Shown here: positions 22,496-33,880 of the stretch, in pieces
Position numbering within the stretch: the first letter of the stretch is position 1
Layout of the letters: each line of letters starts with the position of its first letter
Source of the DNA: Andrena cerasifolii
Lineage: Eukaryota; Arthropoda; Insecta; Hymenoptera; Andrenidae
Reading direction: 5' to 3'
Assembly (NCBI RefSeq): GCF_050908995.1
Contig: NC_135120.1
Coordinates: 4,167,433 to 4,231,432, forward strand
Length of the DNA: 64,000 bases
Notes under the pieces: generated by a model
Databases searched by the model: none
Seen by the model: the letters and a program-made list of their open reading frames with translations, nothing else
Told to the model about the DNA's origin: nothing
Program-made: the position numbers and the translations under genes

Positions 22496-22842
22496 GAATG
22501 CTTCAGTATATGCATGTCGCGAGATATCAGTATAGGTTTTGAGTAAGATTAGTTGGCGGGGGGGGGGGGGGGGGGGGCGTAAAGCATGGTAAGTACTCTC
22601 GAAAGCATTCTTTTCCTAGCAAAAAATTATGTTTTAGTTCAAAGCTTAGTTCAAACTTAACTGGTTCTAAAACATAATTTTTTGCTAGGAAGAGAGTGCT
22701 TTCGAGAGCACTTGTTTGTGTGGGGACTCCCGTCAACACCCCAACTCACATTGGTTCGCTACCTTTCTTTACGCGCCCCCCGCACTAATCTAGCCCCAAA
22801 CTAATACCGATATCTCGTGACATATACTGAAGCATTCTAGAA
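22496..22842. mobile_element. Hairpin MITE with poly-G loop
   Basis: Ends agaatgcttcagtatatg and catatactgaagcattct are inverted. A further inner inverted pair surrounds 22595-22700 (ctagcaaaaaattatgtttt versus aaaacataattttttgctag). It contains a run of 20 G at 22558-22577, paired opposite a C-rich word near 22775. It is non-coding. Confidence 0.7.
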
Positions 22843-23442
22843 TATTTGTAACCTTGTAACGTTTTTACGCGTGGCGTAACGCGCGTCACAGGAATTCGGG
22901 ATTGGTTCGAGTGGCGTGCAATAAAGAATCAGAATTCCAGAACAAGAATTAATCTTAAGACTGCAGTTTCACTGGGCGTTGAGGTGTGTGCGTGCGCTTA
23001 CACAAGCTAAGTTAAGCGTGTACCTATACGCGTGTGGTAAACAAACCGTATATTATAACTTTCGTCCTGGAATCGGCCCGAAGGAAGTTTTTGCGGGTAT
23101 AGTTGCCTCCAGTAGACATCTGTGCAGGGTGGTCTGGTGCATTTAAACGCTAATAAGCACCGCACGTTGAAATAATAATGAATTTATGAATCGTGTACTG
23201 AGGGCAGCCCGAAAAATGATAGAATGAGGCTTCAAGGCTTCTCCGTCAGAGCCGTTGATGGATTATTGGAGCACGCAGCACCAGCATTGGTTCAAATCCA
23301 AGCTAACCGATAAATTTAGGACAGACATAGTTGCCGATACGTATGGAGAGTCGTATCGCGCTGTTGCCGCATATCCCATATTACTATTTTGTCGTCAGGG
23401 AGGCTTGAATGAATACAGCGAAGCGGCTGAAGATTACAGAGA
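22843..23442. other. No recognisable gene
   Basis: A plus frame at 23255-23452 is unrecognised. No clear repeat structure was seen. Confidence 0.3.
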
Positions 23443-23700
23443 TGGGCAATGATAATATCTGGATGAAATAAAAGATACTATATGTTTATCCGTTATTCGA
23501 AGCTTCCAATAACACGATTTATCTGTATTCCAAACACCGCGGATAAATAAATTTATTGGAAGTGAATTCATTTGACGGCGAAAGATATTTTTTTTTATTC
23601 GAAGAACGTTTATGCGAACCGTCGAATAAGGTTTTTATCTTCATCCGTAGTTTATTCGACTTTTATTCGAAGGCTTCGAAATTTCGAATAACTTTTCGCA
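23443..23700 (+). repeat. hAT-like terminus, CAGAGATGGGCA type
   Basis: It begins CAGAGATGGGCAATGATAAT and continues with ttatccgttattcgaa. The reverse complement of 50590-50722 begins the same way (CAGAGATGGGCAAAGATAAT). A related word, ccagagatgggcattata, is at 24210. CAGAGATGGGC ends suggest non-autonomous hAT elements. Opposite ends were not located. Confidence 0.45.
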
Positions 23701-24869
23701 GCGTGCTCATCCGAACTGGCGCGATCTTTCTTCGAGCTGAGGACTTAGGCTGTTCGGCGACGACTGCTGATCTCGGTTCCAGCCTCGGCTGGAAAGGCGT
23801 ACAGTGTTCCTTGCAGTGGATTATGTATTAATAAAATGTAAAACGTAAGGTTTTCAGTAACATATTGCTGAAATTTTCCAGATTAAAATGAGTTCAAACA
23901 CGGTATAAATCGCATTATTTCTAAAACTGTACTAGATAATTAAATATAAATGCGTAACATTTCTAATATAATAATGCTAAAAATAATCCGATTTATACCG
24001 TGTTTAAATTCAGTTTCATCTGTAAAATCTCAGCAGTATGACACTGAAACGTTCATGCCTCTACGATAGAAAATGTGAAATTTTTACATTCTATTACAAC
24101 AAACAAAATAAACAATGATATCATTATATTTTTTCACAAGTAAATATAAATATTGCACAGAATGAGCGAAGATAATAAGAATTGCAAAGTTTAGACGGGG
24201 TTTCATCCAGAGATGGGCATTATAAATTATTTAAATAAACTATTAAATTAAAGAGACTTTATCTTTATTTGTAGTCGATTAAAAATAACTGAGTTATTTT
24301 TATTTGAAATTAGTTTATTCGACGGGAATTCATCCGGGACATTGTATCGCTCACCTGCCTAACCTGCCGCATGGATTTGCTCGGCGATGTATATATCACC
24401 GAATTTATGCAGAAGCTGAATTTCTTTATATTTCATTGTCAATGTGAAAGTGATTCTGCCGATTAAATTGACAGAAAATAATTTAAATCGGACTACTGTG
24501 AACGAAACGGGCTTTTAATTATGCAAATAAATTTTATGTGTAATATCGTTAATAATTATAGTTCAACATATTATGTCAGTTTTGGTATCTTTCTATATTT
24601 CCTTCCTACACTCCCGGACCTCTCTATCTTTCGTTATTACTACGTTCAGCCAGGCTCTGACACTAGACGCAGCTCTCGTGCTGTATTCCTTCCAGACTTC
24701 TCGATAGAAAGAGAGAACTCTGTGGCAACAGCGCGGCAGAGACAGAGAGAACAGAAGATGTGGCAACTATGCGTCAAAAGTTCGTCTACACAGAGTACCT
24801 GGAGATGTCACCTATGTACAAGTTCTTTGTATCGACCGCAGTAGTTTCGTTAGGGTCCGTCTGTTTAGA
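23701..24869. other. No recognisable gene
   Basis: AT-rich. 23850-24020 has words in inverted order (gttcaaacacggtataaatc versus gatttataccgtgtttaaat), giving a hairpin of about 170 bp that may be another MITE. A 107-codon plus frame at 24521-24844 is unrecognised. Confidence 0.4.
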
Positions 24870-25860
24870 AGGGAAGCTTTGATCTATTCGGACCATAACA
24901 AAAATAAGACGGCAGCCTTAATAGTGTTTATTCAGGAAAACACTTCTAAATCATACATGCAAACATAAATTAACGCTTTATAATACTAAAGAAATTAGAG
25001 TATTCAGGGTGTGACTCTCAGTCGGTATAAAAGAATATAGTTGATTGTCTTGATCGTTTGATCGATCGATTTGGAGTAACGTAACTTAAATAACTAATAG
25101 CGACGTCTTAGTCGATTGAAAGGAATTAGCTTATGGATAGTGACTCTTTTGATCGATGTAGTAGGAGAATAGAATTATATAAACTTAGGATCTAGGAATT
25201 TGAATATGTTCAAGTTGAGAATTGTTTGACGTTGTTTCTTCGTTTCATCAGTGTTTCACTCTCTCCCACGTTGCAATATTACTAACCTGCGAATTATTAT
25301 TAATAACTTAGCTGCAACAAAACTAAGGGGCCTACAAGGCGGTGTCCAAGGCTGGAACGTCTTGTCAAATCTGGCGACAATGGTCTTGGTTTGAACGTTC
25401 TACAAAACCGAGGGGCCTACCAAGCGGCTTCCAAAGTTGGAGCATTAAATTATGTTGGGGTCAGCTATTTGCTTTAAATGATCCTTTATCATATTTGGAT
25501 CGAAGTCATCGAATCGAGTGAAATGAATTAAGTGCTCTCTTTGGAATATCGTGCCCGTATTTATACATATTCGGGATACTGGGAGCGCACCAATAGGAAT
25601 GGAGCTCGACTATTACGCATCGGTAATTTTCCGCTCGCATGGTCCGTTCTCCAATCGGTCTACAAAGCGACTGGTTAGTAGTGCACAGGCGCGCGTGGAA
25701 CACTCGGTTCCCCCACTCATCGCTATGCACACTTCGCTACTCCCGATCCTTGCTCTCGCCGATCCGCCGATCGACTGAGAATCGCGCATGCGTTCAATTC
25801 TCCCACTCCTCAACACTCATTTGTCTCTTTCCATTGCACTCGCGTCCCGCAGTACTCTAA
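24870..25860 (-). mobile_element. LTR-like region, minus orientation
   Basis: On minus there is GTATAAATACGGGC near 25560 (TATA-like) and AATAAACACT near 24935. In between, ggggcctac(a/c)aagcgg-type sequence is present twice (25327-25365 and 25412-25447), a direct duplication about 85 bp apart. The layout fits an LTR, but the ends are not fixed. Confidence 0.4.
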
Positions 25861-26499
25861 ACTAATATTAATACAAATGCTAATCACACTTTATGATAAT
25901 AAGAATATAATTATTATAGTAATTATTAATTATGTTTACTAACGAAAAAGAAAAAGGGCATATTTGGGGGTTTGTTGCAACTTACAAGTTACCTGTTGGG
26001 TGTGTATACAATGTATGTAAAGGCGGAATGCAAAACAATAATAACGACAGTTTTTCGCAAATATCTTTGAAACTATAGCCGAGCGGCAATTACATGTATA
26101 GGAAAATGATGCTTAGAATCATGTCCCCGACAACATACCCAAAAATCAATGAATACGGTGAGGAAATACCTGTACTGCATAATGATGAAAATTATTCCAA
26201 ATACGATCTTATTCAAGTTATTTTTAATTATACATAATTTGAATTGTGTCGGAATAGATAAAAAATCTAAAATAAAGTATACGACTTTTTTATGCGGTCA
26301 CCCACTTATTTATAATAAATGTTTCGATATTACATACCTACCTTTTACTCTCACCTTGTTACGTGAAAAATAATACTAATTTTCATCTTGCTCTCATTTG
26401 TACAATATATTTTTTTCCGCAAATCGGTATGCTACATTGTAGATATTTTATGAATGTGTTGTAGGTTATTGAACAGCAACGAATTTAGTAGTAATAAAT

Positions 26500-26503
<4 letters not shown>

Positions 26504-26534
<31 letters not shown>
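26504..26534. repeat. (TA)n microsatellite
   Basis: About 15 TA units. It lies just upstream of, and in frame with, the Transib-like transposase remnant, so an open frame running through it starts with Ile-Tyr repeats that are not part of the protein. Confidence 0.95.
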
Positions 26535-26537
<3 letters not shown>

Positions 26538-28430
26538 AATTTGTCAACTGAAAGGTCAAAGAGAAGAAAAACAGAAGAACTTCGATCGCAGTTTACTCCA
26601 GAAGAGATGTGTTACGATGCTCAAATGGAATTTCGGAAAAAACGTAAAGGGCATGCTCCCACTGTCATAAGAGACATTGTGATTTCTACTCCGAAACGAG
26701 CTTCAAAATACAGAGAAGCATATAAGAAGGCAAGTGATGCAGTTCAAACATATTCACATGATGAAGTTTTATCATTAACAGTAGACGCAAAATTAACAAA
26801 ATTTCAGTACAATGCGATTTGGAATGCTGCCCAAGCACATAACAGTCCATTACAATGTTTACTGGATCACACAATTCATCGAATATTTCAATGTCAACAA
26901 CAAGTTATGGATACTTTACGTTCTGAACAATTCAGTATCCTACGTTTAATTACAAAATGGGGTTGCGATGGAACATTCGGTTTAAGTGCATATAAACAGA
27001 AATTTGAACATCTAAATGAGTCTGATGAAAGCATATTTGTCACATCTTTAGTTCCTATACAATTAATATCAAGGGACCCGGATACAAAGAAAAAAATTAT
27101 ATTGTGGCAAAATCCTCGCCCCTCCTCTCCTAGATATTGTCGACCTATTCGACTGGAATCTATACATGAGACAACAAATGTTATCCAAAATGGAGTAAAA
27201 TATATTGAAAATCAAATTGGATCGTTAAATCCAACAGCAGTTAAAATTAATGACACTGATATATTTATACATCACAAGTTATTGTTTACAATGATTGGTG
27301 GGAAAGTATGCAATGCAGTTTCGGAAAATTCATCGACACAGAGGTGCTATTTATGTGGATTGACATCGAAGAAATTCAATAACATTGACCTAGTTAAACG
27401 CCAAACGATTCAGGACAAATCTAAATTACGCTTTTGAATATCAACCCTACATGCATGGATCCGACTTATTGAATGTATCCTCCATATATCATATAAATTA
27501 GTAATTTCACAGTGGCAAGCTCGTGGAGAGGAAAACAAAAAGAAGGTAGTAGACAACAACACAATTATACAAAACAGTTTCAAATCGCGAATAGGTTTAA
27601 TTATTGATCAAGTAAAACCAGGATATGGTAATACCAATGATGGTAATACTGTTCGGCGATTTTTTAAAGACACTGAGACTTCGACACAAATAACTAACAT
27701 GGACAAAGAATTAATAAAACGTTTTCGTATTATTTTATTACCCTGATAGCCAGATCTGGGCAGCAGAATCTGACATCAGAACCGTAGTCGTCTGTGTCCG
27801 CAGATGGCTGCGTTCTGAGGTGCAGAGCCTGATGTCAGTGCCTGATGTCAGATCGGCAGCAGATCCGCAGCAGATTCTGCCGTCTGCTACTGTTCTGACG
27901 TCAGACTCTGTGCTCTCATACCAGAGCCAGAACCTACTACCAATCCGATGTCAGACTGGAGACAGATGGTTATCAAGGTAACTATTTCCAGCGCATATCC
28001 AATAAAAATAGCACATTTTAACCAATATTGTTTAGAGACTGCTAAGAGATATGTGCAATTATATTCGTGGTATCCAATGCCTATTACAGTGCATAAAATA
28101 TTACTCCACGGCGCAGAAATACTTCAATCGCACTCCTTCTAATAGCATAGTTGGGAGAAGAAGCACAAGAAGCCCGCAATAAAGGTATAAAGTGATATAG
28201 AGATTTTTATTCCAGAAAATTTTCTAGAAAGCAAAATATGGAGGATATTTTACATAATTTATTAATATCTTCAGATCCATATATAACCATAATGAGGAAA
28301 TTACCTGGGAAAAAAATGAAAAATATCCACCGGATGTTATTCAGTTTTTTGACATGCCAAATGACAGTGACATCGAAATGTCTGAGAATGAAGAAAATAG
28401 TTAAAATTAAAATTAGGTATGGTTTTTAAT
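26535..28430 (+). pseudogene. Transib-like (RAG1-related) transposase, nearly complete pseudogene
   Basis: The order of blocks is that of a full transposase: RSKRRKTEELRSQFTPEEM, SPKR-type stretch PKRASKYREAYKKAS, VDAKLTKFQYNAIWNAAQ, LITKWGCDGTFGLSAYKQKF (first acidic residue), ILWQNPRPSSPRYCRPIR, TMIGGKVCNAVSENSSTQRC and CYLCG (zinc-binding pair), a stop at about 27436, LHAWIRLIECILHISYKL, KPGYGNTNDGNTVRRFF, then after a MITE insertion (27741-27978) WYPMPITVHKILLHGAE, EEAQEARNKG (catalytic Glu) and EDILHNLLISSDPY. In relatives I believe the second acidic residue sits in DGKVCNA; here it is GGKVCNA, so the enzyme is probably dead even apart from the breaks. Otherwise the frame is surprisingly well kept. 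Confidence 0.75.
27741..27978. mobile_element. MITE with CCCTGATA ends inside the transposase
   Basis: A 238-bp unit beginning ccctgatagccagatctg and ending cagatggttatcaagg, flanked by TA on both sides. It interrupts the coding frame between KRFRIIL and AYPIKIAHF. Its interior is dense in tctg/caga and ctgatgtcag words. TA duplication points to a Tc1/mariner-like or related mover. Confidence 0.7.
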
Positions 28431-28444
28431 GTTGCAATGTTATG

Positions 28445-29100
28445 TCTATAACGTGCTATTTGAGAAGCACGTAGTTCATCTCATCGCCACATTCACTTTC
28501 ACCGCAGCACCTTCCGGGCAGCGAAATTCATCGGCGGATCCACAATTGATCAGCGAATGAGATCTTACCGTCCATCGATCAACCAATTAGATTTCCCCAC
28601 GTCGGTCTATCTTCGACAAAGTTCGAGACGACGCCGGTTACGGAAATGATCGTCCATCTTGATTACACTCTTGTTCACGTAGCGTGCAAAGAAAGAAGTG
28701 TCGCGTGCGATACTGTATACATTCCATTCAACTCGTGAATCTCAACTCATTGCATTTCATTGTGCTCACTCTACTCATCTCATTACTCAAGACTCAACAG
28801 ATCATTCTTCTCATCCGCGATTGATTGTGAATCGTCGTTAGTGTTAGGCGTTCGTGTTTTCTCACCACGTGCTCGCGGGTGCCAATTCTCTCACCACGTG
28901 CTCGCGGGTGCCAATTCTCTCACCACGTGCCGTGCACACTGCGCATAATTGCTCATCGGACTCATTGATTCATGTACAATTGCTCACTCTCACTCTACAC
29001 GTGTTATGTAATAAACTAACGTTACATTCTGTAAGTTCTGTACGAAGATCACCTTTCTTACTGTCGGCCTAACCCCTACATCTTCCAGTGCGCTCTCATT
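28445..29100 (+). mobile_element. LTR-like sequence, copy 2
   Basis: It parallels 15905-16615 (gtccatcttgatt, gtgtcgcgtgcgatac, AATAAA near 29010, cttccagtgcgctc at the end). It carries a unit of about 27 bp, ttctctcaccacgtgctcgc plus gggtgcca, three times at 28855-28935. The start is approximate. Confidence 0.5.
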
Positions 29101-29164
29101 TACGAGAATTAGACACACGTGCAATATACAGAGTTATCCATTAAAACTGCAACCTACGCGCGCG

Positions 29165-29805
29165 CGAACAGACGAAAATGGCAACACCGCCTCACGGACG
29201 CATTCCATTACAAGCATTCACCGGCCCGGCGTTCGGAGCGCTGCCAGCGACCACTGGACAGCAGTGATGCCCGAGCTCCGAAAACTTTTGGATGGTCTCT
29301 TTCAAATTAATGTCGCAAAGAGCTATTGGGAATTTCCCGACCCAGGTAATCGAGCCACGCGATCCGCTTTTATGATCGGTTTACCACTCGCACCCCAGAT
29401 TACTGCAATGAGTGTAAGAAAATTCGGCGCTCAGCCGAGAAGGCTGGTCGAGGCATCGTGGGTCTGGTTGCGCTGCCACGGCTGCGGCGATCGCCCCGAA
29501 GCAGCGACGCCTCCACTGATCGTCTACTGTTCCCGTGAACGGTGGAGGCCGTGAATTCAACCGACGCGCAATTACAATAGAGCCTAAAATAACGGATGGA
29601 CTGGAGACATTCTGAACAATACCTCGCGTTGTTACCAGCATTGGCATTGTATTCTCATTGACCAACAATTAAACTTATGTGAGGTCTGAAAACAATGTCG
29701 ACTGGTTTCGTACGCGTCTTAATTTTAAAAATTTTAGCTACGATAGGGTTGACCGCGGCGCTATACCCTTGTATGGAGAGATTTTTCGCCACTTGCTTAC
29801 AAGCC
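29165..29805 (+). repeat. Family C repeat, copy 1
   Basis: It matches 48185-48530 throughout (ctcacggacgcattcca, ccagcgacc-ctggacagcag, ggatggtctctttcaaatta, agagatttttcgccac) and, reversed, 49075-49198 plus 50475-50580. It carries an extra 271 bp (29413-29683) absent from 48420. At 29227-29231 it keeps the uninterrupted CGGCG site into which the Transib-like hairpin inserted in copy 3. Confidence 0.75.
29413..29683. mobile_element. Insertion in family C copy 1
   Basis: Compared with 48415-48430, these bases are additional. TGAG occurs at both edges (29409-29412 and 29680-29683), consistent with a 4-bp target duplication. The content is GC-rich in the middle and non-coding. Class unknown. 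Confidence 0.5.
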
Positions 29806-29809
29806 GCTC

Positions 29810-31060
29810 TCAAGACCACGAAACCCACGTTACCTGGTCCTTCTGACATTTTAGCGGAATTTTATATACCTGGTTGTTTGGGCCCTCTCCTTCCTATTCT
29901 TAATTTCTCCCTTACCGGTGGGCCTTTTCCCGTCAAGGTGGAAACACCCAATCGTCAAACCCATTCCAAAACAAATGCTCCTACCATCTTAAATTCTCTC
30001 TATCCCATTTCTATCCTTCCTATCCGTTCCAAAATTCTTGAGAAGCTGTGCTCTACTCAACTACAAAAGTTCTTTAAGAACACAAATGCATTGCCTCTGT
30101 TTCAATCTGCCTTCAGACATAACTTTAGCACCACAATGTCGCTTCTCCATATGTCGAACTCGGTACTTAGGGCATGATTTGCTCATCAACAGAATTAGAA
30201 ACTCTAACATTAACTCAATGTTCGCAACAAGTTGTAATTTGCAACCTTCTTCCTCAATTGTCTACCATTCGCGCAGTATCACAAGGAGTTCCTCAAGGCT
30301 CGGTCCTGGAACCGTTACTCTTTAATCTTAATGTTGGGGAATTATCCCTCTTGCCTGAATTCTGTTCGACATACATGTACGCATATGATACGCAACTTGT
30401 CTTGTCTTTTGACCCTGCTCGCTCTGCAATGGCCGTGAATCAAATTAAATCAGACCTTCTGAGGATTCATGGGTGGTCGTCGTCTCATGGCCTTCACATG
30501 AACCCTTAAAAATCCTCTCTCCTTCTCGCTGGCTCCTTGACTGTCCTTCAAGATATTACGTCATTCTCTATCTCGCTAAACCAAACTATAAGCCCTGCGA
30601 AATCCTCCTTAAAACTATTTGGTGTCACCTTCGACTCCTCCTGGAACTTTGCATCCCACGTATCCACAAAAGTCCTCACTGCTCGTCTCAGTTTTAAACT
30701 CTTATATCCACTCTAAAGAATCCTTTCTACTGGTCAAACACTGCTTGTTTCTCAGTTACTTGTCCTTACCTTATTTGATTGAGCCGATATTGTTTATTTT
30801 TCCTGCATCACCAACTCGACACTTCGTCGCATTCAATACGTACGGAACTCTTGTCTTCGCTATTCTTTCATTACACGTACACATACTCTGATTCTTGTTT
30901 GGGTCTTCTTTGTTCTTTTTCCTTTTCTATCTCAGGTCAGGCATAATAGCAGCCACACTAAGCCTCGCCTTTTCTGTCATTTATATACTAATTATTATAT
31001 GCTTTGTATTGTAAATGATGGAATAAAGACGGTTTATTATTATTATTATAATTATTTATA
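29810..31060 (+). pseudogene. LINE reverse transcriptase fragment with (TTA)n tail
   Basis: Frames carry PISILPIRSKILEKLCSTQL, QSAFRHNFSTTMSLL, VSQGVPQGSVLEPLLFNL (RT motif with GVPQGS), YMYAYDTQLVLSF (catalytic YADD reads YAYD), then after further breaks FGVTFDSSWNFASHVS, and RRIQYVRNSCLRYS near the end. This is the order of a CR1/Jockey-like RT. It ends with AATAAAG and ttattattattat (31020-31060), the microsatellite-like tail used by such LINEs. At least three frameshifts or stops and a mutated catalytic Asp make it dead. Confidence 0.8.
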
Positions 31061-31918
31061 GTCCGTATCGCTTATTGTATCACGAACCACAGCAAGTAAA
31101 AGATATTGTAAACGAATTGAAAGATACGGGCATGATGGAGGATAGTGAATCACCCTTTGTGAGCCCAGTCTTGTTTGTTAAGAAAGGCAACAAGGTGCGT
31201 CTGTGCATTGATTTCCGGGCACTCAATAAAGTAACGGTTAAGAATAAATACCCGCTACCGCGAATAGATGACCAAGTAGATCTTGAAGGGGGCCAAAAAT
31301 TCTTTACGACTCTGGATTTGTTTAGTGGATATTATTAGGTAGAGGTGGAGCCGAGTTCTCGCGCGAAGACGGTGGTTGTGACCCCTGACGGACACTATTA
31401 GTTTCGACGGATGCTGTTCGAGCTGTGTAACGTCCCGGCGGTATTCCAGAGGCTGATAAATACCGTTCTTGGATCACTACGCTTCGACATTGCGTTGGAC
31501 TACCTTAACGGTATAGTGACACCAAGTATGACGTTGGAAGAAGGTCTGAGTCGCCCTGTCAAAGTTTTGCAGGTATTACGCGACGCAGGGCTTACTATAA
31601 ATCTAAAGAAGTGTCACTTTCTAAAAAGAAAAGTATATTACTTAGGTTTCGAGGTGTCAGAGTTAGGGGTACAGTAGGGAGCGGAAAAAACCAAGGCAAT
31701 AGAAAATTTTCCGGAGCCGAACACTGTCCACAGCGTTAGAAGTTTTATAGGTATAGCCAGTTACTTCCTGCGGTTTATTCGAAATTTTGCGTTAACTTTT
31801 AAACCCTTGACAGATTTGTTAATGAACTGAGGAACCGAGCAAAATGAATCTTTTACGAAACATAAAAACTACTAGCCGGGCGACCGATTCTAACCATTTT
31901 GTTTTAACTGGGAAGGCG
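31061..31918 (+). pseudogene. Ty3/Gypsy reverse transcriptase pseudogene
   Basis: It reads VKDIVNELKDTGMMEDSESP, SPVLFVKKGNKVRLCIDFRA, LNKVTVKNKYPLPRIDDQ, FFTTLDLFSGYY then stop, VFQRLINTVLGSL, ALDYLNGIV (the YMDD-type site reads YLNG), LTINLKKCHFLKRKVYYLG, SFIGIASYFLRFIRNFAL and KPLTDLL. The order is that of Gypsy RT up to the RNase H border. There are several stops and the catalytic DD is lost. Coding sequence ends at ltgkae-like sequence at 31915, exactly where the giant palindrome begins. The expected continuation (RNase H) is found inside the palindrome arms. Confidence 0.85.
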
Positions 31919-31999
31919 GAGTCTACGCCAGGAATTGCAGGTCCAAAGGCTGGGCAATTCTTTTCTGTCACAAATGCTAGGTAGGTACATCTGCAGTAT

Positions 32000-32645
32000 C
32001 GAGAAGCATACCGTTAATGTTTCAAAACGTCATAAAATTTATTTAGAGTTTATACGCAAGGGGAAGTAGGAAAATATGACTCAATTTTATCATTCATATG
32101 ACAAATGTTGTCGAAACGTTTTTAGAGAAATAATAAATTATCGATCGTAAAGTGCGAATGATTTTTCTCACCTGGCTCTGAGTCCGCTTTTGCCCCGACG
32201 CACGCAAGAAAGATGCCACAAATATAGTAATTAAAAGGTATTATCCACCGTCAAGACGCCTCGTGGAGATACACAGGAAATCGGCTTAACGCGTCAGCGA
32301 CTTTATTCTGTTCGGATTTTAGATATTCTATGGTATACGGAACTCAGTGAGCCGGATAAACCACCGCCCGATACGTGGATGTAAATCACGCTTGCTACTT
32401 AACATCTTTAGACTATTACAATCAGTTTTAATGACAAAGCTAATTCTAATGAGGTACACTCTAAATTTTTCGATGGTGCTTACGGTTGCGAGCGTCTCTA
32501 ATTCAGCCGAGTGCTACTTGTTTTCTTCGCGAGTCGTTTTTCTGCTGTAGTAACTGACAGGCAGCAGCCTCCCACTAGGTTGATATTGTAATAAAACACC
32601 GCCCAAATCTGAACTACACGCGTCGGGTGTGACGACCCACTATTC
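32000..32645 (-). pseudogene. Ty3/Gypsy RNase H and linker, left-arm copy
   Basis: On minus it reads TPDACSSDLGGVLLQYQP, VSYYSRKT, SAELETLATVSTIEKFRVYL, VIKTDCNSLKML and RIGRWFIRLTEF, the order of Gypsy RNase H (TDAS, E and D positions visible; the first reads PDAC). Stops and frame changes follow toward the integrase linker. The mirror copy is 39629-40274. Confidence 0.8.
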
Positions 32646-33010
32646 TTCGCGCGGTCATAACTAGCATCTTCCCTGTAAATCACGCCACAACTCCATCACT
32701 ATCTATAAAACTCAGCTCTTAACCCTTTCCTCAACCATCGGGCCATCTAGACGATGCACCTTAGAGGTCCCCATCTCGAGATGGTCAACTATGAAATTCC
32801 TCTTCCCCTCTTCGCCCTAAGAGGCACGATCTCCTCCCTCGTACCTAAATCTAAACAAGTCCCTCGCCCCAACAACCGTTTTAACTCGACACCACGTCTC
32901 ACCCCTCTCCGCGACGCGTAACAAGCCACTCTCAAACCCCTCCAATCAAAAACCCCAAAATCAATGCAATGGGATGAGTACCCCCTTTCAAAGCCCCAAA
33001 AAGACGCCCC
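32628..33010 (+). mobile_element. LTR fragment, left-arm copy
   Basis: It starts TGTGACGACCCACTATTC, the same boundary as 4994, and shares cgggccatctaga-gat and ccatctcgagatggtca. Similarity ends near 33010. It adjoins the RNase H fragment head to tail in opposite orientation. Confidence 0.55.
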
Positions 33011-33039
33011 AATTATGCTCTTGAGTAGTAAGACTATGG

Positions 33040-33530
33040 GGATTCTAGACCAGGTCCTCCGAGGGGAGCGCGGGGGCGGGGGGGAGTGAGGGCGCGCGGG
33101 GGAGCACCGCGGAGAGAAACATAGGCGCGGGGCTTGCGGGGAGAGGAAGACCGGGTGCGCGCGCACGAGCCGCGGATTGAGGGAAGCTGTAATCGTGGAG
33201 GGGATCAGTCCGGGCCGAACCGCCGCGGAGGTCTCTCCAGACCTGGCGCACCGTCGGAAATTTTTCAGAGGGAGGCATTGACCCCCGAAAAAAATCTCTT
33301 TCAGAACTTGCTCCACCCGAAAATATTTTCAGACCTAACCCAGGGTGGGGACTGTCCTACGATTTTTTTTCCAAACCAATATGCATCAGAAATTGTTTCG
33401 GACGATGTCGGGAAAGATCGGCGTTTTTCGACACCGCGTCTTCGAGGGAAAGAGACGGAGCATTACTTTAAAGTTAAAATTCTAGGAGGGAAAGAGATAC
33501 CACTACATAGGGGATAGAATCGCATGCATT
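33040..33530. other. GC-rich block in left arm
   Basis: Strong CpG and G-run content (ggggcgggggggag near 33070). Open frames on both strands (to 175 codons) are what such composition produces and match nothing known. Mirrored at 38744-39234. Confidence 0.4.
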
Positions 33531-33880
33531 CTAAAGCTAACATTTTTTCAAAGCGTTCCGATTTAACGTCGCTGCGTTTCGCGCGATCTCGCGTAATTCG
33601 ACTCCTCTGGAGCGGCCGTGCAGGGTGATGTCACTTGGCGGCGCGAAGAACGAAATAGAATTATGCAGCGTCAGCAGAAATCTTTTTTCCCAACGCAGAG
33701 AAATAATAATCATTGAAATGGCGAATCTTAAAAATTAGGCGGTGAGAGGAGGAACACGGGTAAATAAAATTGAGAAATAATATATGTTTAAGAAATATAT
33801 ATTGTTACAAATAATAATATGAAAGAATAATACGAAGGAATAATATAGAATATAAAAAAAATAATTAAAATTTATTTGGC

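Noticed and set aside
26454..26534. N-terminal Ile-Tyr repeat of the 327-codon frame
   Set aside because: It is a translated (TA)n microsatellite, not part of the transposase.
28852..28935. CRISPR-like array
   Set aside because: Three direct copies of about 27 bp with no spacers, in an LTR of a eukaryotic genome.
33045..33316. Overlapping 77- to 175-codon frames in the GC-rich palindrome block, both strands
   Set aside because: High GC suppresses stops; residue content is Arg/Pro/Ala-rich with no domain. Mirroring doubles the apparent evidence.
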